Assembly (NCBI RefSeq): GCF_021375795.1
Contig: NZ_JAEIOI010000006.1
Coordinates: forward strand, 118,869 to 182,868
DNA from: Pseudomonas anguilliseptica
GTDB lineage: Bacteria > Pseudomonadota > Gammaproteobacteria > Pseudomonadales > Pseudomonadaceae
Length of the DNA: 64,000 bases
Direction: 5' to 3'
Part shown: positions 36,701 to 46,804 of the stretch, piece after piece
Layout of the letters: each line of letters begins with the position of its first letter
Numbering within the stretch: position 1 is the stretch's first letter
The notes under the pieces: model-generated
Told to the model about the DNA's origin: nothing
Database searches by the model: none
Seen by the model: only the letters and a program-made list of their open reading frames with translations
Position numbers and translations under genes: made by a program

Positions 36701-37723
36701 CTAGAGTTGTAACGGCGCACGTTCGCTGAGAACTTTCAGTGCCGCGACCCAGCTGGGATGATCATTCAGACACGGCACCAGCTGCAGGCTTTCGCCGCCG
36801 GCTTCGACAAACTGCTCGCGGCCACGGTCGCCGATTTCCTCCAGGGTTTCGATGCAGTCGGCGACAAAGGCCGGGCACATTACCAGGAGTTTCTTCACGC
36901 CCTGCTTGGCCAGCTCATCCAGCCGCGTTTCGGTGTAGGGCTCGATCCACTTGGCGCGGCCCAGGCGTGATTGGAACGACACCGACCACTGCGCAGGCTT
37001 GAGCCCCATACGTTCGGCAAATAGCTCGGCGCTGCGCAGGCATTGAGCGCGGTAACAGCTGGCGAGCACTTCGGGCGAGGCCGTACGGCAGCAATCCGCA
37101 CCTTTCAGGCAATGGCCAGTGGCGTCCAGCTTGTGCAGGTGACGCTCCGGCAGGCCGTGGAAACTCAGCAGCAAGTGGTCGAACTCCTGCTCCAGATAAG
37201 GCTTGGCGCTGTCGACCAAGGCATCCAGGTACTCCGGCTGATCGTAGAACGGCGGCAGGATGGAAAAACGTATGGGAAGCTGTTGCTCACGCACCACACG
37301 CTTGGCCTCTTCAATCACCGTGGTGGTGGTGCTGTCGGCAAACTGCGGATACAGCGGCGCCAACGTGACCTGCTTGATGCCCTGTTCAGCCAGGCGGGTC
37401 AGTACGGTTTGCAGTGACGGCTCGCCATAGCGCATCGCCAGTTCCACCGGGCCGTGGGTCCAGGACGCCTGCATCGCCTTGTGCAGGCGCTTGCTCAATA
37501 CCACCAGCGGCGAGCCGTCTTCCCACCAGATCGAGGCATAGGCATGCGCCGACGCCGCCGGGCGTTTGATCAGAATCAGCGAAACCAGCAGACGCCGCAG
37601 CGGCCAGGGTAAGTCGATGACGTAGGGGTCCATCAGAAACTGATTGAGATAACGGCGCACATCGGCGACTTCAGTAGAGGCTGGCGAACCCAGGTTAACC
37701 AGCAGCAATGCGTGATCGGTCAT
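36701..37723 (-). CDS. hemH: Ferrochelatase
   Basis: A 340-residue ferrochelatase, the last enzyme of heme synthesis, inserting iron into protoporphyrin IX. Family segments: [20 protein letters not shown] at the N-terminus, [20 protein letters not shown] with the metal-site His, and [20 protein letters not shown] with the Glu residues late in the protein. It ends 12 bp before the upstream epimerase gene's stop side and is in the same direction, so the two are probably co-transcribed (TIGR01777 gene first, hemH second). Confidence 0.97.
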   Translation of the reverse strand: MTDHALLLVNLGSPASTEVADVRRYLNQFLMDPYVIDLPWPLRRLLVSLILIKRPAASAHAYASIWWEDGSPLVVLSKRLHKAMQASWTHGPVELAMRYGEPSLQTVLTRLAEQGIKQVTLAPLYPQFADSTTTTVIEEAKRVVREQQLPIRFSILPPFYDQPEYLDALVDSAKPYLEQEFDHLLLSFHGLPERHLHKLDATGHCLKGADCCRTASPEVLASCYRAQCLRSAELFAERMGLKPAQWSVSFQSRLGRAKWIEPYTETRLDELAKQGVKKLLVMCPAFVADCIETLEEIGDRGREQFVEAGGESLQLVPCLNDHPSWVAALKVLSERAPLQL

Positions 37724-37735
37724 GCAAAGTCCTAA

Positions 37736-38638
37736 TCAGTGATGGCCCAGCAGGTCTGCCAGGGCCACATCCAAATGAGTAAAACGAAAACTGAAGCCTG
37801 CCTCCTGCAAGCGCGTCGGCATCGCCCGCTGGCCACCAAGCAGCAGCACCGACAGCTCACCCAGCAGCACGCGCAGGGCAAACGCCGGGGCCGGCATAAA
37901 GGCCGGACGGTGCAGCTCGCGGCCCAGAGCCTGGCTGAAGGCGCGGTTACGCTCAGGCGTCGGCGCGCAGGCATTATAAGGACCGCGCGCCGAGTCCTGC
38001 TGCAGGAGAAAATCAATCAGGGCGATTTGGTCAGCCAGATGAATCCATGGCATCCATTGACGGCCATCGCCCAGCGGCCCGCCCAGGCCAAGCTTGAACG
38101 GCAGCAGCAGACGCTTGAGCAACCCGCCGTCACTTGCCAGCACCAGCCCGGTACGCAGCAGCACCACACGGATGCCCAGCTCCTCGACGCGCAGAGCGGT
38201 TTCTTCCCAGGCGCCGCACAGCTGCGCGGCGAAATCCTCACTCACCGGCGGCGAATCTTCATGCAACTCGCGCTCGCCACCGTCGCCATACCAGCCTACC
38301 GCCGAGCCGGACAAAAGCACCTGCGGCTTATCCGCGCGGCGCTCCAGCCAGGCCAACAATTGTTCAGTCAGACCGATCCGGCTGGCCCACAGTAGCGCCT
38401 TGCGTTTGCGCGTCCAGGGGCGGTCGGCAATTGGCGCGCCGGCCAGGTTGACCACAGCATCCAGCGGCTCTTCAGCCAGATCATCGAGCCGGCCAATGCC
38501 GCGCACCGCCTCGCCACAGAGGGCCGCGACCTGCTCAGGCCGACGGCTCCACACTGTCAGCTGATGGCCTTGCTGCAGCCAGTGCCGACACAGTGCGCGC
38601 CCGATCAAACCCGTTCCACCGGTCAGAAGAATGTGCAT
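37736..38638 (-). CDS. TIGR01777-family NAD-dependent epimerase-like protein
   Basis: A 300-residue extended-SDR protein. N-terminal Rossmann motif MHILLTGGTGLIGRALCRHW, VNLAGAPIADRPWTRKRKAL (the TIGR01777 fingerprint), and SGSAVGWYGDGGERELHEDS in the active-site region; the C-terminal DUF1731 ends near residue 295. E. coli YfcH and plant SULA are related, without a defined reaction. Start at the ATG at 38638 with GAGGA seven bases upstream. Upstream of hemH, facing away from the light-cluster-like genes. Confidence 0.9.
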   Translation of the reverse strand: MHILLTGGTGLIGRALCRHWLQQGHQLTVWSRRPEQVAALCGEAVRGIGRLDDLAEEPLDAVVNLAGAPIADRPWTRKRKALLWASRIGLTEQLLAWLERRADKPQVLLSGSAVGWYGDGGERELHEDSPPVSEDFAAQLCGAWEETALRVEELGIRVVLLRTGLVLASDGGLLKRLLLPFKLGLGGPLGDGRQWMPWIHLADQIALIDFLLQQDSARGPYNACAPTPERNRAFSQALGRELHRPAFMPAPAFALRVLLGELSVLLLGGQRAMPTRLQEAGFSFRFTHLDVALADLLGHH

Positions 38639-38756
38639 GCGCCTGTCCTCATATGTGCCCTGGTTAAATCGCCGCCCATTGATTTGTGCCTGTGTGGCTT
38701 CAATCCGGCTGCAGGTTGTCTTAACTATAGAAAGGCAGGATCGACTCCGGCATAGC

Positions 38757-38793
38757 TTATACACAAAAACAATATTGTATAGCTTTTGTCTAA
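38757..38793. promoter_or_regulatory. Candidate MerR/LitR operator, paired half-palindromes
   Basis: TTATACAC (38757-38764) and TTGTATAG (38775-38782) are degenerate copies of the TTGTACAA palindrome found before the DUF523 gene; their centres are 18 bp apart, as in that promoter. TTGTAT at 38775 may double as a -35 box with TAGCCT at 38798 as -10 (17-bp spacer). Lies between the divergent epimerase and the FAD gene. Confidence 0.55.
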
Positions 38794-38825
38794 AGCGTAG
38801 CCTAACGCTTGAAAACACGAGGTAG

Positions 38826-40063
<1,238 letters not shown>

Positions 40064-40091
40064 CACCCTCATACACAAAGCCATACAGTAG

Positions 40092-40175
40092 TTGTACAAA
40101 AATATTGACTTGTACAATTACAAACCTATGATGAACTCAAGTTGTACATCCACCAGGATCTGTACAAGTCGTACA
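40092..40175. promoter_or_regulatory. Promoter with repeated TTGTACAA operators ahead of the DUF523/MerR/photolyase genes
   Basis: TTGTACAA occurs at 40092-40099 and 40110-40117 (centres 18 bp apart); TTGTACAT at 40142-40149 and CTGTACAA at 40160-40167 form a second pair, also 18 bp apart, and CGTACATC follows at 40170-40177. A promoter reads TTGACT (40105-40110), 16 bp, TATGAT (40127-40132), with one palindrome inside the spacer. This is the layout expected for repression by a dimeric MerR-type regulator, and the regulator gene lies inside the operon. Confidence 0.8.
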
Positions 40176-40188
40176 TCAGAGGTTATCC

Positions 40189-41154
40189 ATGAGCCCATCC
40201 GCCAACGCCGTCGCTAAACCCAAACTGGGTATCAGTGCCTGCCTGCTGGGCAATGAGGTGCGTTACAACGGCGGGCACAAGGAATCGCGCCTGTGCAGCC
40301 GTATCCTCAGCGAGCATTTCGACTTCGCCCCGGTGTGCCCGGAAGTGGCCATTGGCATGGGCACGCCGCGTGAGCCGATCCGCCTGGTTGGTGATCCGCA
40401 AGCGCCGCGCGCCGTCGGCACGGTTAACCGTGCCGTGGATGTGACCGCGCCGCTGGCTGCATATGGCGAGCAGATGGCCGCTGAACTGACCGATATCTGC
40501 GGCTACATCTTTATGCAGCAGTCGCCGTCCTGCGGCCTGCATCGGGTCAAGGTCTACCAGGACAACGGCCGCCCCAGCGAGCCGGGCCGCGGCCTCTTTG
40601 CTCAGGCCTTCTGCGCCCGCCACCCGAACCTGCCGGTAGAAGAAGACGGCCGCCTGAACGACCCGATCCTGCGCGAAAATTTCATTACCCGCGTATTCGC
40701 CTATTCCCAGTGGCAACAGCTGCTGCGTGATGGCCTGACACGCAAAAGCCTGATCGACTTCCACTCGCGCTACAAATATCTGCTAATGGCAACCAACCCC
40801 ATGCAGTACAAGCTGCTCGGGCGCATGCTCGGCAACCTCGGCCAGCACGACATCAACGAACTGGCGCCGCGCTACTTCAGCGAGCTGATGAGTGCACTGA
40901 AAAGCTGCGCCACACGCCGCACCCACAGCAACGTGTTGCAGCACCTCAGCGGTTACCTCAAACAATCGCTGAGCAGCGAAGAGAAACAGGAAATGCAGCA
41001 ACTGATCGGCCAGTACCGCCATGGCGTGGTGCCGCTGGTGGTGCCCATGACCCTGCTCAAACACCACTTCCGCCGTCATCCCGACCGTTACATCGCGCAG
41101 CAGGTCTACCTGCAGCCGCACCCGGAAAACCTCAGCCTGCGAAATGCCCTATGA
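40189..41154 (+). CDS. DUF523 and DUF1722 fusion protein (YbgA-like)
   Basis: A 321-residue two-domain protein. The DUF523 part is residues about 10-160 (LGISACLLGNEVRYNGGHKE, then VCPEVAIGMGTPREPIRLV and FMQQSPSCGLHRVKVYQDNG, with conserved Cys residues); the DUF1722 helical domain follows (FHSRYKYLLMATNPMQYKLL). In E. coli the two are YbgA-type proteins next to phr. DUF523 has been linked to sulfur or 2-thiouracil chemistry, not to a proven function here. The MerR gene overlaps its end by four bases. Confidence 0.88.
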   Translation: MSPSANAVAKPKLGISACLLGNEVRYNGGHKESRLCSRILSEHFDFAPVCPEVAIGMGTPREPIRLVGDPQAPRAVGTVNRAVDVTAPLAAYGEQMAAELTDICGYIFMQQSPSCGLHRVKVYQDNGRPSEPGRGLFAQAFCARHPNLPVEEDGRLNDPILRENFITRVFAYSQWQQLLRDGLTRKSLIDFHSRYKYLLMATNPMQYKLLGRMLGNLGQHDINELAPRYFSELMSALKSCATRRTHSNVLQHLSGYLKQSLSSEEKQEMQQLIGQYRHGVVPLVVPMTLLKHHFRRHPDRYIAQQVYLQPHPENLSLRNAL

Positions 41155-42092
41155 GCCTTGAACCGATCAGTGACAGCCAGGCCGCCGACGACTATCAAGC
41201 CGCGATCGCCCAGGGCTTTATGCCGATTCGCGATGTGGCGCGCATCACCGGGGTCAACGCCGTCACCCTGCGTGCCTGGGAACGCCGCTATGGGCTGATC
41301 GTGCCGCACCGCACGCCCAAAGGTCATCGTCTGTATTCCGAGGAACATGTCACGCGCATCCAGGCGATTCTGACCTGGCTGGACCGTGGCGTGTCGGTCA
41401 GCCAGGTCAAGGGCCTGCTGCGCTCCAATCAACCAGCCTTTGCCGAAGCCAGCTCGCAGTGGGAGAGCAAACGTCAGCAGTTGCAGGAAGCCATCTGCAA
41501 CCTCAACGAGCGGCGTCTGGACGATTGCTTCAACAGCGAGCTGGCACTCTACCCGCCGCATACTCTGTGCCAGCAACTGCTGCTGCCACTGCTCAGCGAG
41601 CTTGATCTGCGCTGGCGCAACCAGTTCGGCGCGCAGGCCGAGCGGGTGTTCTTCTACTCCTGGCTGCGCAGCAAACTCGGTGCCCGCCTGTACCACAACA
41701 ATCGCCAGTACAACGGCGCGCCGCTGCTGCTGATCAACGTGTCCGACCTGCCGATGGCCCCCGGTCTGTGGCTCACGGCCTGGCTGGCGAGCAGTGCCGG
41801 CAGCCCGGTGGACGTCTTCGACTGGCCACTGCCGCCCACCGAACTGGCCCTGGCGGTTGAACATATCCAGCCGCGCGCGGTACTGCTGTATTCCAGTCAG
41901 GCATTGAACAGCAACCACCTGCAACGCCTGCTTGGCGGTTACGACTGCCCCTGCCTGCTAGTCGGGCAAGTAGTGCAGATCCACGCCAACGAGCTGCAGA
42001 ACATCACCGCACAGAATGCCGAACTGAGCCTGGCCGCCGACCCACTGGCCGCCCTGCACAGCCTCACCGATCTCAACCTGCTGCACAGCTAA
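41151..42092 (+). CDS. MerR-family regulator, CarH/LitR-like without a visible cobalamin ligand
   Basis: A 313-residue regulator. Residues about 20-90 are a MerR winged helix (MPIRDVARITGVNAVTLRAW, YGLIVPHRTPKGHRLYSEEH). After it comes a helical region (YPPHTLCQQLLLPLLSELDL, the position of the CarH/LitR four-helix bundle) and a Rossmann-like C-terminal domain. CarH and class I LitR bind adenosylcobalamin through a Asp-x-His-x-x-Gly-type loop; the matching loop here reads VSDLPMAPGLWLTAWLASSA, lacking that His. It therefore resembles class II LitR (PplR type), which responds to light through a partner protein. Likely binds the TTGTACAA sites upstream, including its own operon promoter. Confidence 0.87.
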   Translation: MSLEPISDSQAADDYQAAIAQGFMPIRDVARITGVNAVTLRAWERRYGLIVPHRTPKGHRLYSEEHVTRIQAILTWLDRGVSVSQVKGLLRSNQPAFAEASSQWESKRQQLQEAICNLNERRLDDCFNSELALYPPHTLCQQLLLPLLSELDLRWRNQFGAQAERVFFYSWLRSKLGARLYHNNRQYNGAPLLLINVSDLPMAPGLWLTAWLASSAGSPVDVFDWPLPPTELALAVEHIQPRAVLLYSSQALNSNHLQRLLGGYDCPCLLVGQVVQIHANELQNITAQNAELSLAADPLAALHSLTDLNLLHS

Positions 42093-42103
42093 CAGGATTC
42101 AAC

Positions 42104-43546
42104 ATGCTGCAATTGATGTGGTTCCGCACCGACCTGCGGGTACAGGACAACAGCGCCCTGGCAGCCGCCATGCGCAGTGGTCCGACCGTGGCGTTGTTCC
42201 TGCTCAGCCCCGGCCAGTGGTTGGCCCATGATGACGCGCCGAGCAAGGTCGACTTCTGGCTGCGCAACCTCAAAGAACTGGCCACTGAACTGGGCAAGCT
42301 CAACGTACCGCTGCTGGTGCGCGAGGCCGACGACTGGAGCGCCGCACCGCAGGTGATCGCTGAGCTGTGCCAGCAACTGCAGATCGGCAGCGTGCAGGTC
42401 AATGAAGAATACGGCGTGCATGAAAGCCGCCGCGATCAGGCCGTGGCGCGAACCCTTGATGGTCTGGGAGTGAATTTTCACAGCCACCTGGATCAACTGT
42501 TCTTCAAGCCCGGCAGCGTGCTGACCAAATCCGGCGGTTACTTTCAGGTCTACAGCCAGTTCCGCAAGGTCTGCTACCAGCGCCTGCACAGTGCCCTGCC
42601 CGCACTGATCGCCACACCCAAGGCGCAGGTGCCGCTGGCGATCCAAGGCGATGCTATTCCCGAGCAGGTTGCCGGTTTTGCCCTTCCCCCAGCAGCCCTG
42701 CGTGAGTTGTGGCCGGCCGGTGAGGCCGAAGCCGCACGGCGTCTGGGTGATTTCGCCGCGCAACAGATCGACTTCTACCAAAGCGCCCGCGACTTCCCCG
42801 CACAGCCCGGCACCAGCCAGCTGTCCGCCTACCTGGCCGCAGGAGTGATCTCGCCACGCCAGTGCCTGCATGCAGCGCTGACGGTCAATCAGGGCGAATT
42901 CGACAGCGGCAATATCGGCGTCATCACCTGGATCAACGAGCTGCTCTGGCGTGAGTTCTACAAGCACATCCTGGTCGGCTACCCGCGTGTATCCATGCAC
43001 CGCGCCTTCCGCCCGGAAACCGAAGCCGTGGCCTGGCGTGATGCGCCGCTGGAGCTGAAAGCCTGGCAACAAGGCCGTACCGGCTTCCCGATTGTCGATG
43101 CAGCGATGCGCCAGCTGCTGGCCACCGGCTGGATGCACAATCGCCTGCGCATGATCGTGGCGATGTTTCTGACCAAGAATCTGCTGATCGACTGGCGTGA
43201 AGGCGAGCGCTTCTTTATGCGCCACCTGATCGACGGTGACCTGGCGGCGAACAACGGCGGCTGGCAGTGGAGTTCGTCTACCGGCACCGATTCGGCGCCG
43301 TATTTCCGCATCTTCAACCCGCTGAGCCAGTCGCAGAAATTCGACCCGGACGGGCGTTTTATCCGCCAGTGGCTGCCCGAACTGGTCGGTTTGAACAAAA
43401 CCAATATTCATAACCCTGCGGCCATGGGCGGCCTGTTCGGCATCGCCGACTACCCCGCACCGATTGTCGACCTGAGTAAAAGCCGTACGCGTGCCCTCGC
43501 CGCATTCAAAAGCCTGCCGCACTTTGCCGGGGAGGAGGTGCTGTGA
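42104..43546 (+). CDS. phrB: Deoxyribodipyrimidine photolyase (class I CPD)
   Basis: A 480-residue photolyase. The N-terminal antenna domain begins LMWFRTDLRVQDNSALAAAM. The FAD-binding helical domain carries GVITWINELLWREFYKHILV, WQQGRTGFPIVDAAMRQLLA, NRLRMIVAMFLTKNLLIDWR, then WQWSSSTGTDSAPYFRIFNP, with the Trp of the electron chain in the usual places. It splits cyclobutane pyrimidine dimers using blue/near-UV light. Starts 11 bp after the MerR gene and overlaps the next gene by four bases. Confidence 0.97.
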   Translation: MLQLMWFRTDLRVQDNSALAAAMRSGPTVALFLLSPGQWLAHDDAPSKVDFWLRNLKELATELGKLNVPLLVREADDWSAAPQVIAELCQQLQIGSVQVNEEYGVHESRRDQAVARTLDGLGVNFHSHLDQLFFKPGSVLTKSGGYFQVYSQFRKVCYQRLHSALPALIATPKAQVPLAIQGDAIPEQVAGFALPPAALRELWPAGEAEAARRLGDFAAQQIDFYQSARDFPAQPGTSQLSAYLAAGVISPRQCLHAALTVNQGEFDSGNIGVITWINELLWREFYKHILVGYPRVSMHRAFRPETEAVAWRDAPLELKAWQQGRTGFPIVDAAMRQLLATGWMHNRLRMIVAMFLTKNLLIDWREGERFFMRHLIDGDLAANNGGWQWSSSTGTDSAPYFRIFNPLSQSQKFDPDGRFIRQWLPELVGLNKTNIHNPAAMGGLFGIADYPAPIVDLSKSRTRALAAFKSLPHFAGEEVL

Positions 43547-43965
43547 GCGACTTTCTGCGCCAGTTCGCCCAGGACTTTGCCGGGCTGAACAAGGACAACC
43601 TCGACCGCCTCGGCCAGCTCTACAGCGACGATGCGCTGTTCTGTGACCCGCTGCATGAGGTGCGTGGGCTGGCCAATATGCAGCGTTACTTCGGCGAGAT
43701 GTACGCCAACGTCAGCGAGCTGCGCTTCGACTTCTACGGCTTCGATCAGGTACGCGACGGCGAAGGCTACCTGCGCTGGACCATGAGCTACCGCCATCCG
43801 CGCCTGGCCGGCGGCCAACTGATCCGCGTGGAAGGCTGCTCGCACCTGTTGTGGCACGACAAAGTCTATCGTCACCGTGACTATTTCGACGCCGGCAGCC
43901 TGCTCTACGAGCACCTGCCCTTACTCGGCGCAGCAATCCACTGGCTGAAACGGAGGTTGGCATGA
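43543..43965 (+). CDS. SnoaL-like/NTF2-fold protein in the photolyase operon
   Basis: A 140-residue single-domain protein, DFAGLNKDNLDRLGQLYSDD then ALFCDPLHEVRGLANMQRYF and a central EGYLRWTMSYRHPRLAGGQL, matching SnoaL-like polyketide cyclase/NTF2 families. No signal peptide. It is coupled to phrB and to the SDR gene by ATGA-type overlaps, so it belongs to the same transcript. Function unknown; one possibility is binding a lipid-like intermediate made by the neighbours. Confidence 0.8.
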   Translation: MSDFLRQFAQDFAGLNKDNLDRLGQLYSDDALFCDPLHEVRGLANMQRYFGEMYANVSELRFDFYGFDQVRDGEGYLRWTMSYRHPRLAGGQLIRVEGCSHLLWHDKVYRHRDYFDAGSLLYEHLPLLGAAIHWLKRRLA

Positions 43966-44729
43966 ACGCGAACGCACGGCGTATCTGGCTCACCGGTGCC
44001 AGCAGCGGTATTGGCGCGGCACTGGCCGAACAGCTGCTCGAGCAAGGCCATCGCCTGGCCCTCAGTGCGCGCAGCGTCGAACCGCTGCAAGCCCTGGCCA
44101 AACGCTACCCGCTGCAAGTGCTGGTGGTGGCCGGCGACCTCAGTGATGCCACGCAAGTGCGCAGCATCGGTGAGCACATCGCTCAGGTTTGGGGTGCGCT
44201 GGACTGCGCCATCCTCAATGCCGGCACCTGCGAATACGTGGAAGTGCGCAGCTTCGAGGCGGCCATGGTCGAACGGGTGATGCGCGCCAACCTGTTCTCG
44301 GCCAGCTACTGCATCGAAGCCGCCCTGCCCCTGCTGCGTCTGGGTAATCGCCCGCACCTGGTGGGCGTCGGCAGCTCGGTGACCTTTATGCCATTGCCGC
44401 GCGCCGAAGCCTACGGTGCCTCCAAGGCCGCCATGCGCTACCTGCTGGAAGCCCTGCGCATCGACCTGCACGCGGAAAACATTGCCGTCACCCTGGTCAG
44501 CCCCGGGTTTGTCGACACTCCGCTGACACAGAAAAACGACTTCTCCATGCCCATGCGCTGGCCGGTGGACAAAGCCGCCGCTTACATCGCTCAGCGGCTG
44601 GAAAAGCAGCCCTTTGAAATCGCTTTCCCTGGCCCCTTTATTGCCATTCTCAAACTACTCGGGCGCCTGCCCAAAGGCCTGCAGGTTGCCCTCGGCGCCC
44701 GTATGGCCCGCACCGAAGCCAAGACCTAA
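43962..44729 (+). CDS. SDR-family oxidoreductase in the photolyase operon
   Basis: A 255-residue classical SDR. The cofactor motif is IWLTGASSGIGAALAEQLLE; the NAAG-like part is AILNAGTCEYVEV; the active site is VGVGSSVTFMPLPRAEAYGA followed by SKAAMRYLLE (Ser, then Tyr-x3-Lys). VSPGFVDTPLTQKNDFSMPM and a C-terminal hydrophobic helix suggest membrane association. Overlaps the preceding gene by four bases and is 9 bp before the next. Probably acts on a lipid or retinoid-like substrate. Confidence 0.9.
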   Translation: MNANARRIWLTGASSGIGAALAEQLLEQGHRLALSARSVEPLQALAKRYPLQVLVVAGDLSDATQVRSIGEHIAQVWGALDCAILNAGTCEYVEVRSFEAAMVERVMRANLFSASYCIEAALPLLRLGNRPHLVGVGSSVTFMPLPRAEAYGASKAAMRYLLEALRIDLHAENIAVTLVSPGFVDTPLTQKNDFSMPMRWPVDKAAAYIAQRLEKQPFEIAFPGPFIAILKLLGRLPKGLQVALGARMARTEAKT

Positions 44730-44738
44730 GGACAGTCC

Positions 44739-45986
44739 ATGAAAATTGCCATTATCGGCAGCGGCATTGCCGGCCTCACCAGCGCTTATCTGCTCAACCG
44801 CCGTCACGACATCACGGTGTTTGAGGCCAGCGACTGGATCGGCGGTCACACCCACACCGTTGATGTTGAGGTGAAGGGGCAGCGGTACGCTGTGGACACC
44901 GGTTTTATCGTGTTCAACGACTGGACCTACCCGAACTTTATCCGCCTGCTCAGCCAGCTGGGGGTGGGGTTCAAGGACACCGAGATGAGCTTCTCGGTCA
45001 GCGACCCGCTAAGCGGCGTGGAATACAACGGGCACAACATCAATACCCTGTTCGCCCAACGCAGCAATCTGGTGTCGCCCAAATTCATCGGCATGGTGCG
45101 CGACATTCTGCGTTTCAACCGCGAGGCGCTGAACGACCTCAACAACCAGCGCATCGACGCCGACATGACCCTGGGCGATTACCTCAAGGCCAATGGTTAC
45201 AGCGAGCGGTTTATCCAGCACTACATCGTGCCCATGGGCGCGGCGATCTGGTCGATGTCGCTGAATGACATGCTCGGCTTCCCGCTGCAGTTCTTTGTGC
45301 GCTTCTTCAAGAACCACGGCCTGCTGTCAGTCAGTGATCGCCCACAGTGGTGCGTGATCGAAGGCGGCTCCAGCAGCTATGTAGCGCCGCTGACTGAATC
45401 GTTCAAACAACACATCCGCCTCAACTGCGCGGTGAACCGGGTTGAGCGCGATGGCGACAGCGTGACTGTGCACAGCGCTGCCGGTAGCGAGCGTTTCGAC
45501 AAGGTGGTGTTTGCCTGCCACAGCGACCAGGCTCTGGCACTGCTGGCTGCACCGACACAGACCGAACAGGCCATCCTCGGTGCGCTGCCCTATGCCGACA
45601 ATGACGTGGTGCTGCACACCGACACCCGTCTGCTGCCAAAACGTCCACTGGCCTGGGCCAGCTGGAACTACCGCCTCGGCGGCCCGGTGGATCAACCGGC
45701 AGCCGTCACCTACGACATGAACATCCTGCAAGGCATCCAGAGCGACACCACCTTCTGCGTCAGCCTGAACCAGACCGCCGCCATCGACCCAAGCAAGATC
45801 CTGGCGCGCTACACCTATGCCCACCCGCAATACAGCCTGGCCGGCATGGCTGCGCAGGCGCGCTGGGAAGAATTGCTGGGGGCCAACCACAGCTACTTCT
45901 GCGGCGCCTACTGGGCCAATGGCTTCCATGAAGATGGCGTGGTCAGCGCGCTGCGCGTGGCCCGTGAATTCGGCGAGGCGCTTTAG
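44739..45986 (+). CDS. FAD-dependent amine-oxidase-like protein (COG2907)
   Basis: A 415-residue flavoprotein of the predicted NAD/FAD-binding COG2907 group. FAD motif: IAIIGSGIAGLTSAYLLNRR, then TVFEASDWIGGHTHTVDVEV and the AVDTGFIVFNDWTYPNFIRL typical of the group; the C-terminal contact is in YFCGAYWANGFHEDGVVSAL. In other bacteria this gene is next to DUF1365 and a cyclopropane-synthase-like gene, as here. Related desaturases act on fatty acyl chains; the reaction in this organism is unproven. Confidence 0.9.
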   Translation: MKIAIIGSGIAGLTSAYLLNRRHDITVFEASDWIGGHTHTVDVEVKGQRYAVDTGFIVFNDWTYPNFIRLLSQLGVGFKDTEMSFSVSDPLSGVEYNGHNINTLFAQRSNLVSPKFIGMVRDILRFNREALNDLNNQRIDADMTLGDYLKANGYSERFIQHYIVPMGAAIWSMSLNDMLGFPLQFFVRFFKNHGLLSVSDRPQWCVIEGGSSSYVAPLTESFKQHIRLNCAVNRVERDGDSVTVHSAAGSERFDKVVFACHSDQALALLAAPTQTEQAILGALPYADNDVVLHTDTRLLPKRPLAWASWNYRLGGPVDQPAAVTYDMNILQGIQSDTTFCVSLNQTAAIDPSKILARYTYAHPQYSLAGMAAQARWEELLGANHSYFCGAYWANGFHEDGVVSALRVAREFGEAL

Positions 45987-46804
45987 TGGACAGCCCAACG
46001 GCATTGAACAGCGCCCTGTATAGCGGCTGGGTGCAGCACCGGCGCTTTGCCCCGCGGCTGCACAACTTCCGCTACCGCATGGGCCTGCTCTACCTCGACC
46101 TGAGCGAGCAGGACGCCGTGCTCGCACTGTCGCCCCTGGCCGGGCGGGGCCGCTTTGCACCTTTTGCCTTTCGTGAAACCGATTACCTGCCACAGTTCAC
46201 CGGGGCCGGTACCCACTTGATCGATGCCGTACGCCAGCGCGTGACGGAAGCGCTGGGCCGCACGCCACTGGGCCGCATCTGCCTGCTGACCCAGCCGCGC
46301 AGCTGGGGGCTGAGCTTCAACCCGGCGAGCTTCTTTTACTGCCATGAGGCCGATGGCCGTCTGGCGGCGATTCTCTGCGAAGTGAGCAATACACCCTGGC
46401 GTGAACGCTATCACTACGTATTACCCGCCGAGGGCGAGGGACACCTGCACGTCGCAGTGGCCAAGGCCTTTCACGTCTCACCCTTTCTGCCGCGCGAGCT
46501 GGAATACCGCATGAGTTTCAGCCCAGCCGGCGAGCGCCTGGGTATTCACATGGCCGACTGGCAGGGCGAGGACAAACTCTTCGATGCCAGCCTCAGCCTG
46601 CAACGCACCGAGCTCAACCGCGCCAGCCTGCATCGCTATTTGCTGCAATTTCCCTGGATGACCGGCAAGACCGTGGCCGCCATTTACTGGCAAGCCCTGC
46701 GTCTGCTGCTCAAACGTATTCCCCTGTTCACCCATCGGGCCGCTGAAGGTGATTTCCGCGTCGCCCGCCCCGCATCAAAGGACGCCATCCATGAAAAGCT
46801 CTAG
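45986..46804 (+). CDS. DUF1365 family protein
   Basis: A 272-residue protein of DUF1365: YSGWVQHRRFAPRLHNFRYR at the N-terminus, then SWGLSFNPASFFYCHEADGR, SNTPWRERYHYVLPAEGEGH and YRMSFSPAGERLGIHMADWQ. Starts at a GTG at 45986 that overlaps the stop of the FAD gene by one base (TAGTG). Found nearly always with the COG2907 FAD gene and the Cfa-like gene. No function is proven; the set is linked to unusual fatty acids in other bacteria. Confidence 0.9.
   Translation: MDSPTALNSALYSGWVQHRRFAPRLHNFRYRMGLLYLDLSEQDAVLALSPLAGRGRFAPFAFRETDYLPQFTGAGTHLIDAVRQRVTEALGRTPLGRICLLTQPRSWGLSFNPASFFYCHEADGRLAAILCEVSNTPWRERYHYVLPAEGEGHLHVAVAKAFHVSPFLPRELEYRMSFSPAGERLGIHMADWQGEDKLFDASLSLQRTELNRASLHRYLLQFPWMTGKTVAAIYWQALRLLLKRIPLFTHRAAEGDFRVARPASKDAIHEKL

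Noticed and set aside
42089..43522. 477-codon frame opposite phrB
   Set aside because: Mirror of photolyase, no family match visible.
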